DNA of 61,939 nucleotides from Sulfurovum sp. (GCA_027063305.1 JAMORY010000010.1:1-61939); one strand, 5' to 3'. Shown: positions 16,670-25,982, numbered from the stretch's first letter. Program-made: numbers and translations. Notes: a model not told the origin generated them from the letters alone.

Positions 16670-17169
16670 TGGCAAAACAACGATTTAGAGATGTAAAACA
16701 GGGTAAGGTCAGCAGTAAAGTAGAGACGAAAAAAAAGTATACAGAGCAGTCAACATCGCATAAACGGCAATATGCAACGGTCAAAGACAAGCTCAAAGCA
16801 TTTGTAACAGACAGTTTCATGCTGTTGATGCCTATTATGTATGTGGTGTTCTATCTTGTAATGGGCGGTCGTGAGGGGTTTGCCGAACACAAAGCACTGG
16901 GCTGGCTCTACATTCTTATACCGCTGATCATCGTTCAGACGATCTTTATGGTCAAGACCGGTCAAACACCCGGTTATCGTGCCTACGATATCGAAGTGGT
17001 CGATGCACGCACAGGAGAGAGACCTTCGCTCTTTTTGATACTCTTTCGCAATCTTAGCGCGGTACTCTCCGCAGCCACACTCTTTGGGTGGATACTCATG
17101 TTCTTCAGAAAAGACAACAAGAACCTTCACGATCTTCTTAGCGGAACGATCGTCGTCAAGAAACCATGA
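16669..17169 (+). CDS. RDD family membrane protein
   Basis: This 166-residue protein has a basic soluble N-terminus (about 1-40) and then three hydrophobic segments (about 45-65, 76-96, 120-145). The RDD signature is present in modified form: GQTPGYRAYDIEVVDARTG and a later HDLLSGTIVV. RDD proteins are small membrane proteins, some linked to ion exchange; the role here is unknown. The ATG overlaps the preceding TAA, and its stop overlaps the next start (ATGA). Confidence 0.85.
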   Translation: MAKQRFRDVKQGKVSSKVETKKKYTEQSTSHKRQYATVKDKLKAFVTDSFMLLMPIMYVVFYLVMGGREGFAEHKALGWLYILIPLIIVQTIFMVKTGQTPGYRAYDIEVVDARTGERPSLFLILFRNLSAVLSAATLFGWILMFFRKDNKNLHDLLSGTIVVKKP

Positions 17170-18278
17170 GGGTTCTCTTGACACCTTTGGCACTCCTTTT
17201 GAGTGCGTTCTACTTCTTCTACTTCGCACTGGTAGGGGTCTATGTTATCTTTATGCCCAAAGTATTGCTAGATGTCGGATATGATCCTTTTGAGGTCGGT
17301 GTGATCTATGCTGCCGCGCCTTTTATGCGCTTTTTACTCCCTTTTATCTTCCGTCACTTTATAGCGCTCACTCCCAAGGTCTATGTAGGGGCACTCATCG
17401 TTACCGCACTTACCACACTGCTCTTTTGGGGTACGATAACGCACTTTTCACTCTATTTATGTGCAAACCTGATCTTCGGCGCATCGATGGGGATCACCCT
17501 GCCTTATGTTGAGACCATCGCCCTGGCCGCACTTTCCAAAAGCCACTACGGCAAAGTTCGGCTATGGGGTTCTTTGGGCTTTATGGGGATCGCCCTATGG
17601 CTGGGAAAGGTACTCCACTCTCCCCAAGAGGCACTCTATTACCTCTCGGCCGTTACATTCCTGACCATGCTCTTTGGAACCCTTCTGGTACGCTACGACC
17701 GAACCCAACACACTTCCGTACAAGAGGATGCCACCTTTTCACTGGCACGCTACTGGGCATTCTGGGTCTCGGTCTTTTTGATGCAGGTCGGCTTTGGCGG
17801 TTTTTACAACTTCTTCACCATCTATGAGACCTCCCACGGTATCTCTTTGGAGATGACAAGCTGGATGTGGAGTTTTGGGGTAATATGTGAAATTGTCATG
17901 CTCTACTTCCAAGGACCGTTACTGCAAAGAAATCTGCTAAGGATCCTACAGTTCGCTACTCTTGTAACAGCCGGAAGATGGATGATGCTCTACCTCTTCC
18001 CCGACTCCGTTCTGCTAACTTTTGCATCACAATCGCTCCATGCGGTCAGTTTCGCACTCTACCATACCGCTGCGATCACCTATGTCTTTTCACTCTATAC
18101 CCAGAAAAAGCTGGCACAGCAGTTCTTTTTGGGGATCGCTTTCGGATTGGGCGGCTCTGTCGGGGCGGTACTTTCGGGACGTATCTACGGAGAGTACCTC
18201 TTTTTGGTCGAATCGAGTATCACCCTAATGGCATTTGCCGTCCTTTTGATCCATCAACGGCGTAAGGAGCTGCAATGA
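17166..18278 (+). CDS. MFS transporter, HcaT / nucleoside-H+ symporter-like
   Basis: The protein of 370 residues has about twelve hydrophobic segments and no signal peptide. The start (LSAFYFFYFALVGVYVIFMPKVLLDVGY) and the loop KVRLWGSLGFMGIALWLGK resemble the MFS_1-like group that includes HcaT. The substrate cannot be inferred. It overlaps RDD upstream and mobA downstream by four bases each, so all three should be translated together. The neighbours give no consistent substrate hint. Confidence 0.85.
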   Translation: MRVLLTPLALLLSAFYFFYFALVGVYVIFMPKVLLDVGYDPFEVGVIYAAAPFMRFLLPFIFRHFIALTPKVYVGALIVTALTTLLFWGTITHFSLYLCANLIFGASMGITLPYVETIALAALSKSHYGKVRLWGSLGFMGIALWLGKVLHSPQEALYYLSAVTFLTMLFGTLLVRYDRTQHTSVQEDATFSLARYWAFWVSVFLMQVGFGGFYNFFTIYETSHGISLEMTSWMWSFGVICEIVMLYFQGPLLQRNLLRILQFATLVTAGRWMMLYLFPDSVLLTFASQSLHAVSFALYHTAAITYVFSLYTQKKLAQQFFLGIAFGLGGSVGAVLSGRIYGEYLFLVESSITLMAFAVLLIHQRRKELQ

Positions 18279-18898
18279 GCACCTTTTCAATACCCGCAGT
18301 GATCTTTGCCGGAGGGAAAAGTAGTCGTATGGGAAAAGACAAAGCACTCCTGCCTTTTGGCGGAGCATCCTCTTTAAGCGCATTCCAATATCAGCGCCTT
18401 GGCAGATGGTTTTCCCAGGTCTATATCGCAACAAAAGAGAGAAAGTTCGACTTTGACGCACCGCTTATTTTTGATGCGTATGAGGGAGCCTCGCCTTTGG
18501 TCGCACTCGTTTCGGCATTTGAGGCGCTTCCCCAAGAAGAGATGCTTTTTGTTCTTAGTGTCGACGCACCTTTTATCACCAAAGAGGTCATTGCATCACT
18601 GATAGAGAAGATGCAAAAGAACCCTAGTTATGATGTGGTCGCAGCTGCTACCCAAGAAGGGGTCGAGCCCCTTTGTGCGATATACAGAAGAACTATTTTG
18701 CCTTATGCGAAAAAGGCACTTGCCAAAGATCGGCATAGAATGACCGCTCTACTCTCTTCCGTATCGAGCGAGACCGTTACATTTGAGAACGAGAAGCTGT
18801 TTCTTAATCTGAACCGCCCACATGAGTATGAGGCGGCACTTGCGTATGTCACTTCTTCAAAGAGAGAGGACGTTCATCTTCCAACATCTGGATCATAA
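18275..18898 (+). CDS. mobA: Molybdenum cofactor guanylyltransferase
   Basis: MobA transfers GMP from GTP to molybdopterin to form the bis-MGD cofactor used by enzymes such as nitrate reductase. The 207-residue protein shows the nucleotidyltransferase start AVIFAGGKSSRMGKDKALLPFGG (residues 8-30), then the metal-site motif LSVDAPFI around 93-100, and NRPHEYE near the end. The ATG overlaps the MFS stop. Its last 50 bases overlap the 3' end of the convergent LysR gene, so both coding ends share sequence. Confidence 0.93.
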   Translation: MSTFSIPAVIFAGGKSSRMGKDKALLPFGGASSLSAFQYQRLGRWFSQVYIATKERKFDFDAPLIFDAYEGASPLVALVSAFEALPQEEMLFVLSVDAPFITKEVIASLIEKMQKNPSYDVVAAATQEGVEPLCAIYRRTILPYAKKALAKDRHRMTALLSSVSSETVTFENEKLFLNLNRPHEYEAALAYVTSSKREDVHLPTSGS

Positions 18899-19763
18899 GT
18901 TTTTTGGAGAAGAAGAGAAACTTCTCAAAGAGAGTACTATGGTACTTATCTTTATGGTAGATCATTAGGAAGTCACGTTTACACTCAAAGTTCTTCACCG
19001 GCACACGATGAAGTTTACCCTCTTGGATCTCATCCTCTACGGAGATCTTGGAGATACAGGTGAAGCACTCACGGTTCATCAAAATACTCTTGATCGACTC
19101 AGTATGCCCCAGTTCAAAGAAGATATTGAGATTATCGACCTTATCTTTGATATAGTCAAGGAATACCTCTCTGGTTCCTGAGCCCTCTTCTCTGAGTATC
19201 CAACGTTTCTCCGCCAATTCATCGATGAAACAGGGTTTTGCCAGTTCCTCTTGGGAAGTAACGACGATCAACTCATCGATACCGATCTTCTCTTTGATGA
19301 TCTCCGAGCCCGAAACGAACCCCTCAACGAACCCGACATCGATCTCACCATTCTGGATCATGGTCGTTATCTCTTTGGTGTTACCCTCTTTCAGGGTGAT
19401 CTTGACATCCGGGTAGGAGCTCATATAGCTACAGATGATCGAAGGCATCAGATAATCGACAATAGTCGTACTTGCTCCTACACGGATCATCCCTTTATTC
19501 TCCGAGTTCTGAAACTCATATTCGATATCGGAAAGTTTTTTAAAGAGCGGATCGATCTCTTTATAGAAAGCCCGTCCTACTTCATTGAGCACCAATTTTT
19601 TATTGATACGGTCAAATACCGGTCTTCCCAGAATATTCTCCAACTCTTTAATGGACATGGAAATAGCCGACTGACTGAGGTTCATATCTTTTGCCACGTT
19701 GGTCAAGTGCCCGGAAGCAACCACATTGAGAAATATCTCCATCTGTCTTAATGTTAATCTCAT
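18849..19763 (-). CDS. LysR family transcriptional regulator, YeiE-like
   Basis: This 304-residue protein has an N-terminal winged HTH (about 1-60: LTLRQMEIFLNVVASGHLTNVAKDMNLSQSAIS) and a LysR effector-binding domain (about 90-295). It is divergent from yeiH, an arrangement like yeiE-yeiH in enterobacteria, where YeiE responds to sulfite. By analogy it probably controls the exporter and itself from the 141-base gap at 19764-19904. The start (MRLTLRQMEIF) matches the family's usual beginning; its ribosome binding site is weak. CysB- or CbbR-like roles are alternatives. Confidence 0.88.
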   Translation of the reverse strand: MRLTLRQMEIFLNVVASGHLTNVAKDMNLSQSAISMSIKELENILGRPVFDRINKKLVLNEVGRAFYKEIDPLFKKLSDIEYEFQNSENKGMIRVGASTTIVDYLMPSIICSYMSSYPDVKITLKEGNTKEITTMIQNGEIDVGFVEGFVSGSEIIKEKIGIDELIVVTSQEELAKPCFIDELAEKRWILREEGSGTREVFLDYIKDKVDNLNIFFELGHTESIKSILMNRECFTCISKISVEDEIQEGKLHRVPVKNFECKRDFLMIYHKDKYHSTLFEKFLFFSKKLMIQMLEDERPLSLKK

Positions 19764-19801
19764 CTTATACTCACTTATTTGTTCTAAAAAATTTATTACG
19801 A

Positions 19802-19829
19802 TTGACGATTTTATTGATTTTACTATTAT
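19802..19829 (+). promoter_or_regulatory. Candidate yeiH promoter
   Basis: TTGACG (19802-19807) and TATTAT (19824-19829), 16 bases apart, point towards yeiH within an AT-rich gap shared with the divergent LysR gene. A LysR binding site is expected here, but I cannot single one out. Confidence 0.5.
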
Positions 19830-19904
19830 ATCAAAATTATGTTAGACTTTCGAAAAAATAATCAGTTTTTTTGAAGAAGACAGATTATATCAAGGATTTG
19901 AAAC

Positions 19905-20972
19905 ATGCCATTTTCTCCCGAAAATAGAAAAGGAACGCTTAGCGGTATCATTTTTGTCGCGATATTTGCCGCAGCAGCGACCTTTATTGCACAGCTAGGT
20001 CCGGTAAAAGCTTTGGGGCTCTCTCCGCTGGTCATCGGTATTGTCATGGGTATCTTCTATGCCAATACCCTCCACAACCAAACCCCTGCCGCATGGCAGG
20101 GGGGTATCACCTTCTCTGCAAAGAAGATCCTCCGTTTTGCGATCGTTCTTTACGGGTTCAGGCTTACGTTCCAAGAGATCGTTGCTGTCGGGATGGACGG
20201 ATTTCTCGTCTCTCTCATTATGCTCACCTCTACCCTGATACTCGGTTCATGGCTGGGACATAAGATCTTTGGTATGGAGAAGGACACTTCCATCCTTACC
20301 GCTTCAGGTGCGGCTGTCTGTGGTGCGGCAGCGGTTCTGGCTACAGAGCCTGTACTCAAATCGGAAGAGTATAAAGCGGCTATTGCCGTATCTATGGTGG
20401 TACTTTTTGGTACTATCTCAATGTTCCTCTACCCCGTACTCTACACAGGATTGATTGAAAATGCAACAGGTTTCCTACATATGACAGCCAGAGAGTTCGG
20501 TATCTATGTCGGCGGCACCATCCATGAGGTAGCACAGGTCGTTGCGGTTCCTGCTTCTGTTCCCGGATCTCCAAAAGAGATGGCAGATGCCGCTGTCATC
20601 GTGAAGATGACCCGTGTAATCATGATCGCTCCGATGCTTATCGTGCTTGGGCTCTACCTTGCATGGGAAGCTAAAAAGGCTGGCGGGGAGAGCGGAGGAA
20701 AGATGAAGATCGTCATCCCTTGGTTTGCCGTTTACTTTATTATGGTCGCAGGGTTCAACTCACTGCACCTGCTACCTGAGAACCTCGTCAACCTCATCAA
20801 CCAAGTTGACACTTTCTTATTGACTATGGCAATGACCGCCCTTGGAATGGGAACGATCTTCAGTAAGTTCAAAGGGCTTGGACTCGCACCACTCTATACG
20901 GCACTAAGTATGTTCTTATGGCTGGTTATCGGTGGATTTATAGTTACGAAGTTCATCGTAGAAGTGCTTTAG
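19905..20972 (+). CDS. YeiH/UPF0324 family putative sulfate/sulfite exporter
   Basis: The membrane protein of 355 residues has about ten hydrophobic segments. Family hallmarks are the GIVMGIFYAN and GVSFSA-type region (GGITFSAKKILRFAIVLYGFRLTF), ASGAAVCGAAAVLATEP, and GGTIHEVAQVVA near the middle. YeiH proteins are annotated as sulfate exporters, and enterobacterial work links them to sulfite stress. In a sulfur-oxidising host such an exporter would protect against sulfite. AAGGA lies eight bases before the ATG. Regulation by the divergent LysR protein is inferred from position. Confidence 0.9.
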   Translation: MPFSPENRKGTLSGIIFVAIFAAAATFIAQLGPVKALGLSPLVIGIVMGIFYANTLHNQTPAAWQGGITFSAKKILRFAIVLYGFRLTFQEIVAVGMDGFLVSLIMLTSTLILGSWLGHKIFGMEKDTSILTASGAAVCGAAAVLATEPVLKSEEYKAAIAVSMVVLFGTISMFLYPVLYTGLIENATGFLHMTAREFGIYVGGTIHEVAQVVAVPASVPGSPKEMADAAVIVKMTRVIMIAPMLIVLGLYLAWEAKKAGGESGGKMKIVIPWFAVYFIMVAGFNSLHLLPENLVNLINQVDTFLLTMAMTALGMGTIFSKFKGLGLAPLYTALSMFLWLVIGGFIVTKFIVEVL

Positions 20973-20985
20973 GTATCGCTACACA

Positions 20986-21006
20986 AAAGGAGGTACTGCC
21001 TCCTTT
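20986..21006 (+). terminator. Hairpin after yeiH
   Basis: AAAGGAGG (20986-20993) and CCTCCTTT (20999-21006) form a perfect 8-bp stem with a 5-base loop 14 bases after the yeiH stop. The following CTACTGCTCTCTT is only partly T-rich, so it is a moderate terminator candidate. Confidence 0.6.
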
Positions 21007-21137
21007 CTACTGCTCTCTTCTTAGCAACCCCACAAAACACCATACCTGCTTTTCATACATCACAGAAAGTTAGAAATATATCAATAAGTGGAAATCTTAG
21101 AATATTTTAAAATTAAAATTTAGTGGGAATAAATATA

Positions 21138-21213
21138 TGGTGGCCACGAATGGACTCGAACCATCGACCACCACCATGTCAAGGTGGTGCTCTACCAACT
21201 GAGCTACGCGACC
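21138..21213 (-). tRNA. tRNA-Val (anticodon GAC)
   Basis: On the minus strand a complete cloverleaf is visible. The acceptor GGTCGCG pairs with its 3' partner through two G-U pairs, and the D arm is GCTC...GAGC. The anticodon stem CCACC/GGTGG encloses the loop TTGACAT with anticodon GAC, and the T arm contains GGTTCGAGTCC. The CCA end is encoded (21138-21140). It stands between yeiH and the Sel1-repeat gene. Confidence 0.96.
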
Positions 21214-21261
21214 ACATATTTTGTAGACGGGAATTATAGCGAAGAGAACTTAAAAGTTCCC

Positions 21262-21900
21262 TTACTGCTTTTCACATACCCAAGGGTTCTCTTTACATAT
21301 CCGTTTAAGATAGTCCTGTGCTTCCGTATTACCTAGCAGAAGAGCCCCTTTAAAGTTCTCATAGGATTTGAGGATATCATGTTTTACCCCTTCACCCCAA
21401 CCATAAAGAATTCCTACATTGAGTTTTGCATTGGCATCACCCTTATCGGCAGCCTGATTAAAGTAATCCAATGCCTTTTGCACATCTTTTGTACCACCCT
21501 TTCCTTCCAGATAGAGTGCTGCAAGATTGTTATATGCCTCTTTCATCCCCGATTTCGCCGCCTTCTCATACCAGTAGCGTGCCTTCTCGTATCCATGCTC
21601 CACTTTACCAAGCTGATGATAGAGTACTGCAAGGTTGTATGCAGCTTCGGCAACACCATGTTGAGCCGCTTTTTCATACCACATGATCGCCTTTTGGGTG
21701 TCTTGCTGAACACCTTTCCCTTGGGCATACATCAAAGCGACATTGAACTGCGATTGAGGATCACCGTTCTTTGCCAGAATATAGAACCCGTTCAACGCTT
21801 CGATATAGCTACCTCGATCATATGCTTCTGTAGCTTGGTCGAACTCTCCCGCATGGATCGTATTCAATAGCAACAGTATCCACCATAGACTCTTTTTCAC
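21262..21900 (-). CDS. Sel1-repeat (TPR-like) exported protein
   Basis: An N-terminal signal peptide (MKKSLWWILLLLNTIHAG) is followed by four to five Sel1-like repeats over the 212 residues. The repeats show the A-x-Y-N-L-A-x-L-Y and A-x-x-W-Y-E-K-A-A patterns (for example AAYNLAVLYHQLG, KARYWYEKAAKSGMKEAYNNLAALY). Cysteines near the end (KRICKENPWVC) resemble the Cys-rich repeats of Helicobacter Hcp proteins. It is probably a periplasmic interaction scaffold. It follows dapF by 12 bases and may share its transcript. Confidence 0.88.
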   Translation of the reverse strand: MKKSLWWILLLLNTIHAGEFDQATEAYDRGSYIEALNGFYILAKNGDPQSQFNVALMYAQGKGVQQDTQKAIMWYEKAAQHGVAEAAYNLAVLYHQLGKVEHGYEKARYWYEKAAKSGMKEAYNNLAALYLEGKGGTKDVQKALDYFNQAADKGDANAKLNVGILYGWGEGVKHDILKSYENFKGALLLGNTEAQDYLKRICKENPWVCEKQ

Positions 21901-21912
21901 TTCTTCTCCCTC

Positions 21913-22659
21913 TTATATCAATGTCTCTGCAATAAATGTCTTAGTGACCTTTCCACCAAAACGGTAGACACCCTCTTCATAACTAACATAGAGTTCATCT
22001 CCGCTAACGGGGTGTACTTTGATCATATCGGGAACACGCCCCTCCATATGATTACGGATGAAACAGGCGACCATCCCCGTACCGCAAGCAAGAGTCTCAT
22101 CTTCCACCCCGCGCTCATAAGTGCGTACATACATCGCATCGTCGGTCACCTTGCAGATATTGACATTGGCATTGTACTTTTGGCGCAGTCTTCTAGCCTG
22201 TTCCAGATCGAACGTATCGATATTATCCCTAACGCTTAAGAGGTGCGGTACGCCTGAGTCTATCAACCACCAGGTCTCTCCATCTTCGACGATATCTTGT
22301 CGTTGGATATCGGGCTTGACCATATCGCTAACTACATAGAACCCGTTGATGGTTGCACGGATCACTCCCGCACCCGTGAGGAACTCTGCTTTACCGTCTT
22401 TACATATACCTTTTTCATGGGCGAAATGTGCCACGGCACGGCTGGCGTTCCCACACATCGCGGCATAGGAGCCGTCTGCATTGTAGAACTCCCACTCAAA
22501 ATCATACTCAGGATGAGGAAGCACGACCACCATACCATCCGCACCCACACCGTTGTGTCTATGGCACAGTTTTTTTGCCAGTTCAGAACGATCCGCACGC
22601 TCTTGTGCGATAAAGATAATAAAATCGTTCCCATTGGCGGAATATTTGGTCACTGTCAT
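21913..22659 (-). CDS. dapF: Diaminopimelate epimerase
   Basis: DapF interconverts LL- and meso-diaminopimelate for lysine and peptidoglycan synthesis, using two cysteines as acid and base. Here they are Cys69 in AMCGNASRA and Cys192 in LACGTGMVACF. The start (VTKYSANGNDFI) and the NGVGADGM block are as expected. The first Cys motif reads CGNAS rather than CGNG. Length is 248 residues, slightly below the E. coli enzyme. It overlaps coaE by four bases and is preceded by AAAGGAG. Confidence 0.96.
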   Translation of the reverse strand: MTVTKYSANGNDFIIFIAQERADRSELAKKLCHRHNGVGADGMVVVLPHPEYDFEWEFYNADGSYAAMCGNASRAVAHFAHEKGICKDGKAEFLTGAGVIRATINGFYVVSDMVKPDIQRQDIVEDGETWWLIDSGVPHLLSVRDNIDTFDLEQARRLRQKYNANVNICKVTDDAMYVRTYERGVEDETLACGTGMVACFIRNHMEGRVPDMIKVHPVSGDELYVSYEEGVYRFGGKVTKTFIAETLI

Positions 22660-23249
22660 GTAAACTCCTTTAAGATCGCCTCTTTTACTTTGGCGTATTC
22701 TACCCTAAGTTGGGTTTGATCCCCACTGTTATCGATGAGGAAGTCCGCCTTTTGGCGCTTCTGCTCGATTGGTATCTGCGCTGACAGACGCTTTTGTACT
22801 TCCTCTTTACTTAAACCGTCACGTGCCATCGTACGCTTTAACTGCACCTCTTTAGGTGCATAGACGACCAAGGTACGCGCTATAGGGTAGCGTCCCCCCT
22901 CAAAAAAGAGCGGAATATCGACAAAATAGGGCTTGGCCTTGGCATCTTCCTTGACTGCTTTTGCCTCTATGGCATCATAGATAAGCGGATGCAGCAGGCT
23001 CTCTAGTCGTTCACGGTCCGAAGGGTTCGAGAAGACGATCTCACCAAGGGCTTTTCTGTTCACTTTGCCCTCTTCGATCAGATGGGCACCGAACATCTTG
23101 GCGATCTTCTCTTTCTGCTCTTCCAGTACCTCATGGGCGATCTTGTCGGCATCGATCACACAAAAACCATCTTCACTGAACATCTTGGCTACGGTACTCT
23201 TTCCCGTTCCGATCCCTCCGGTCAATGCTACTGCATATGAAAATGCCAT
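22656..23249 (-). CDS. coaE: Dephospho-CoA kinase
   Basis: CoaE phosphorylates dephospho-CoA in the last step of coenzyme A synthesis. The P-loop GGIGTGKST lies at residues 11-19. The protein also has the DADKIAHEVL motif, the RERLESLLHPLIYDAI block, and VDIPLFFE. I start at ATG 23249, giving MAFSYAVALTGG, which matches homologues. A GTG three codons upstream (23258) overlaps the previous gene and is less likely. The stop overlaps the dapF start (ATGA). Confidence 0.94.
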   Translation of the reverse strand: MAFSYAVALTGGIGTGKSTVAKMFSEDGFCVIDADKIAHEVLEEQKEKIAKMFGAHLIEEGKVNRKALGEIVFSNPSDRERLESLLHPLIYDAIEAKAVKEDAKAKPYFVDIPLFFEGGRYPIARTLVVYAPKEVQLKRTMARDGLSKEEVQKRLSAQIPIEQKRQKADFLIDNSGDQTQLRVEYAKVKEAILKEFT

Positions 23250-23251
23250 CT

Positions 23252-24931
23252 CTACCACTTCTTATACGATTGCAACTGCATACGGTCATAGTGGTAGATG
23301 TCGTCTCTAAACTGCAACACTCCGTCATAATCGACCCATGCGGTCAGATATATAATATCCACAGGTACCTTCTGCTTGAGCTTTAGGTAAACACTCTTCT
23401 TCCCCTCCAATATCTCTTCGGACCGGGCAAAGTCGATATCCGGTTCGAAGGTCGAAAAGGTCTCTAGCAGTGCCACCGGTTTCTGCAGGCGTACACATCC
23501 GTGACTGAAGGCTCGTTTGTCACGCTTGAAAAGCGGTTTGGTCGGTGTATCGTGCATATAGACCGAAAAGCGGTTAGGGAAGAGAAATTTGATCTTCCCA
23601 AGAGCATTTCGCTTACCGGGAAGTTGTGCAAAACGGTAAGGAACGCTTTTACTGTAGCGATACTGTGCCCAATCGACCGAAGCAGGATCGATCGGTTTGG
23701 CATTTTTCCCCCATCCGCTGAATATCTCTATTCCTTTACGCTTGAGAGAATAGGGGTCACGCAGTAATTTAGGGATCATCTCTTTTTGAATGATGCTCAT
23801 AGGGATGTTCCAGTAGGGGTTAAGTACGATCATCTCCACCTCATCGGAGAAAATCGGTGTAGGATGGTTTGGTTTTCCGGTAATGACACGCATCTGCTGG
23901 ATCAACCTTCCATCCTCTTCGAAGTAGAGCATAAAGAAAGGTATATTGATAATAATATGACGGTAAGGTTGACGTGGGTTAAGCCATTTGATACGATCAA
24001 GGTTCAAACGGATAGTGGTGATACGGCTCGATACGGGAACATTGATCGCACGTAAGGTAGCAGGCCCTACGACCCCATCGGCAGTGAGTCCGTGGCGTTC
24101 TTGAAAACGCTTGACCGCCTCTTGTAGGGGTGCATCATAAAGATCGCTCTCCTCTTCCACTGTCTCGTTCCGATACTCTCCTGTAACCTTTAGACGCTCC
24201 CTTAATGCATAGACCCCTTCGCTTCGCATTCCAGGACGTAATGTCCGATCCAGATAGACACGTTGCCATCCTCCCTGCGCCTCTATCTGTATATAGCGCA
24301 CCAGTGCCCGTTGTAGCGCCCGGTAGTGATAGGCTTTGGGAACGGCATCTTGAAGCATCTTGCCAAGATCGGCTCCCATCATCGCCTTCTCCGCCATTGC
24401 CGCGGCATCGACCGTTGGACGGTAGAGTTCCCACTCCGTGCTGACATCATTGACCTTCAGGTTCGCTATGCGCGCCTGAAAAGCACCCCAGTTGATACTT
24501 CCGAAATAGGCATAATCCACATAAGCCTTATAGAGCAAAGAGATACGAAACTCCATCTCCATTTTCTGAAGAAAACTACTGGGAGTACGGTATAGACGGT
24601 AAGCGGTCTCTTCCAATATATGCATATCTTTATAGAGTCTGCTTTGGGGATCGAGCGTACCATCGTCCTTCATTGTGCTAAAGAGTGCCTTTGCAGGAGC
24701 GGAGAGCCCTTTTTCGTGCATCCAGACAGGCAAAAAGAGCAAACGTTTATAGAACTGTTTGAGATAGCTTTTATCGGGCTGGTCTACCAGAGAGTTATAG
24801 ATCACATCGGTCGCATGTTCATCGAAGGCTATGCTTTTTGCCTCCAATACAACCGTACTCTGCATCCCCCAGATCAGCAGTAGTGCCACTATCCATTTTC
24901 GTACCGACTCCCATTGTCTTCTATGCTTCAT
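23252..24931 (-). CDS. L,D-transpeptidase, YcbB/LdtD type (copy 1)
   Basis: This periplasmic enzyme cross-links or modifies peptidoglycan through a catalytic cysteine. The 559-residue protein has an N-terminal signal/anchor (about 11-30), a long linker domain, and a peptidoglycan-binding domain (about 225-285, with AVKRFQERHGLTADGVVG). The YkuD catalytic domain carries HDTPTKPLFKRDKRAFSHGC with Cys479. The WNIPMSI and PGKRNALGKIKF blocks match the YcbB group. It heads an apparent operon with coaE, dapF and the Sel1 gene. A second copy lies at 48479-50203. Confidence 0.93.
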   Translation of the reverse strand: MKHRRQWESVRKWIVALLLIWGMQSTVVLEAKSIAFDEHATDVIYNSLVDQPDKSYLKQFYKRLLFLPVWMHEKGLSAPAKALFSTMKDDGTLDPQSRLYKDMHILEETAYRLYRTPSSFLQKMEMEFRISLLYKAYVDYAYFGSINWGAFQARIANLKVNDVSTEWELYRPTVDAAAMAEKAMMGADLGKMLQDAVPKAYHYRALQRALVRYIQIEAQGGWQRVYLDRTLRPGMRSEGVYALRERLKVTGEYRNETVEEESDLYDAPLQEAVKRFQERHGLTADGVVGPATLRAINVPVSSRITTIRLNLDRIKWLNPRQPYRHIIINIPFFMLYFEEDGRLIQQMRVITGKPNHPTPIFSDEVEMIVLNPYWNIPMSIIQKEMIPKLLRDPYSLKRKGIEIFSGWGKNAKPIDPASVDWAQYRYSKSVPYRFAQLPGKRNALGKIKFLFPNRFSVYMHDTPTKPLFKRDKRAFSHGCVRLQKPVALLETFSTFEPDIDFARSEEILEGKKSVYLKLKQKVPVDIIYLTAWVDYDGVLQFRDDIYHYDRMQLQSYKKW

Positions 24932-25070
24932 CGTTCACTCACTTCCCTTACTGTTCTCGCTTAATGAAAATAATTATAGCGTAAACTTATCTTATAATAG
25001 TTAAACTTCTTGATGCTTTTGATCACTATAAAAAATGATCTTTTTTGAGAAGTTTATGTTAAAATAAATA

Positions 25071-25982
25071 ATGCATTTTACTTTTGGATCGCCCTATTTG
25101 CTACTGCTTCTACTGCTTAATCCCTGCTTTTTCTGGTGTACAATACCAAGCAAAGAGCGATACTTCGCCAAAACGGAATGGATGGGGAAAAGTACCGTGC
25201 TATACATGCCTCAGATATGGCTAAGAGTACTACTTTTCACCCTGATGGTCATCACCCTTGCAGAACCCTTTGTATATGAACAGCGATCATCCCATCAAAG
25301 AAAGGGGCGGGATCTTATTCTTGCACTGGATGCAAGCGGCTCGATGGGAGAGAGCGGGTTCAATACCAAAGATCGCTTTAAAAGCAAGTATGATACCACC
25401 TTGACACTGGCTAGCGCGTTTATACGAAAGCGCCATGACGATAACATGGGCGTGGTTATTTTCGGAACGTTCGCATATACCGCTTCTCCTCTTACCTACG
25501 ACCTTGATTCACTTGCCTACTTGCTACAGATGACCAATGTGGGGATCGCCGGAGAGAGTACTGCCATTGGTGATGCTATTATGCAGTCGCTAAGAACCCT
25601 CCGTTTCGGAGAGGCCGAACAAAAGGCGATCATTTTGATCACAGACGGCTTTCACAATGCCGGTAAGCATGCACCCAAAAGTGCGGTCGAAGCGGCAAAG
25701 AAGGCAGGGGTACGCATCTATACTATCGGCATCGGGAACAAGGGTGACTTCGATACTGCCTTGCTGGAGCGTATTGCCAAAGAGACCGGAGGAAAGAGCT
25801 ATCGTGCAGCACATGCCGATACACTTGAATCTATTTTTCAAGAGATCAATACCCTTGAACCCTCACCGATACGTTCAGAGAACTACTTGAACAAAAGAGT
25901 GCTTATCTTCATTCCGCTCCTGACGGTACTGGGTCTTTTGATCTGGTGGGTTTTTGATGATATACGAAAGGAGAGAGAATGA
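25071..25982 (+). CDS. VWA-domain membrane protein, BatA-like
   Basis: BatA proteins are inner-membrane VWA proteins acting with MoxR AAA+ ATPases. The 303-residue protein has N-terminal hydrophobic segments (about 5-22 and 50-66) and a VWA domain (about 80-265). Its metal site shows DASGSMGESG (DxSxS) and ILITDGFHNAGK. A C-terminal membrane segment lies near 277-297. The upstream bases are A/T only with no Shine-Dalgarno, and a TAAAAT box sits six bases before the ATG, so the mRNA may be leaderless. It overlaps the next gene (ATGA). Confidence 0.9.
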   Translation: MHFTFGSPYLLLLLLLNPCFFWCTIPSKERYFAKTEWMGKSTVLYMPQIWLRVLLFTLMVITLAEPFVYEQRSSHQRKGRDLILALDASGSMGESGFNTKDRFKSKYDTTLTLASAFIRKRHDDNMGVVIFGTFAYTASPLTYDLDSLAYLLQMTNVGIAGESTAIGDAIMQSLRTLRFGEAEQKAIILITDGFHNAGKHAPKSAVEAAKKAGVRIYTIGIGNKGDFDTALLERIAKETGGKSYRAAHADTLESIFQEINTLEPSPIRSENYLNKRVLIFIPLLTVLGLLIWWVFDDIRKERE

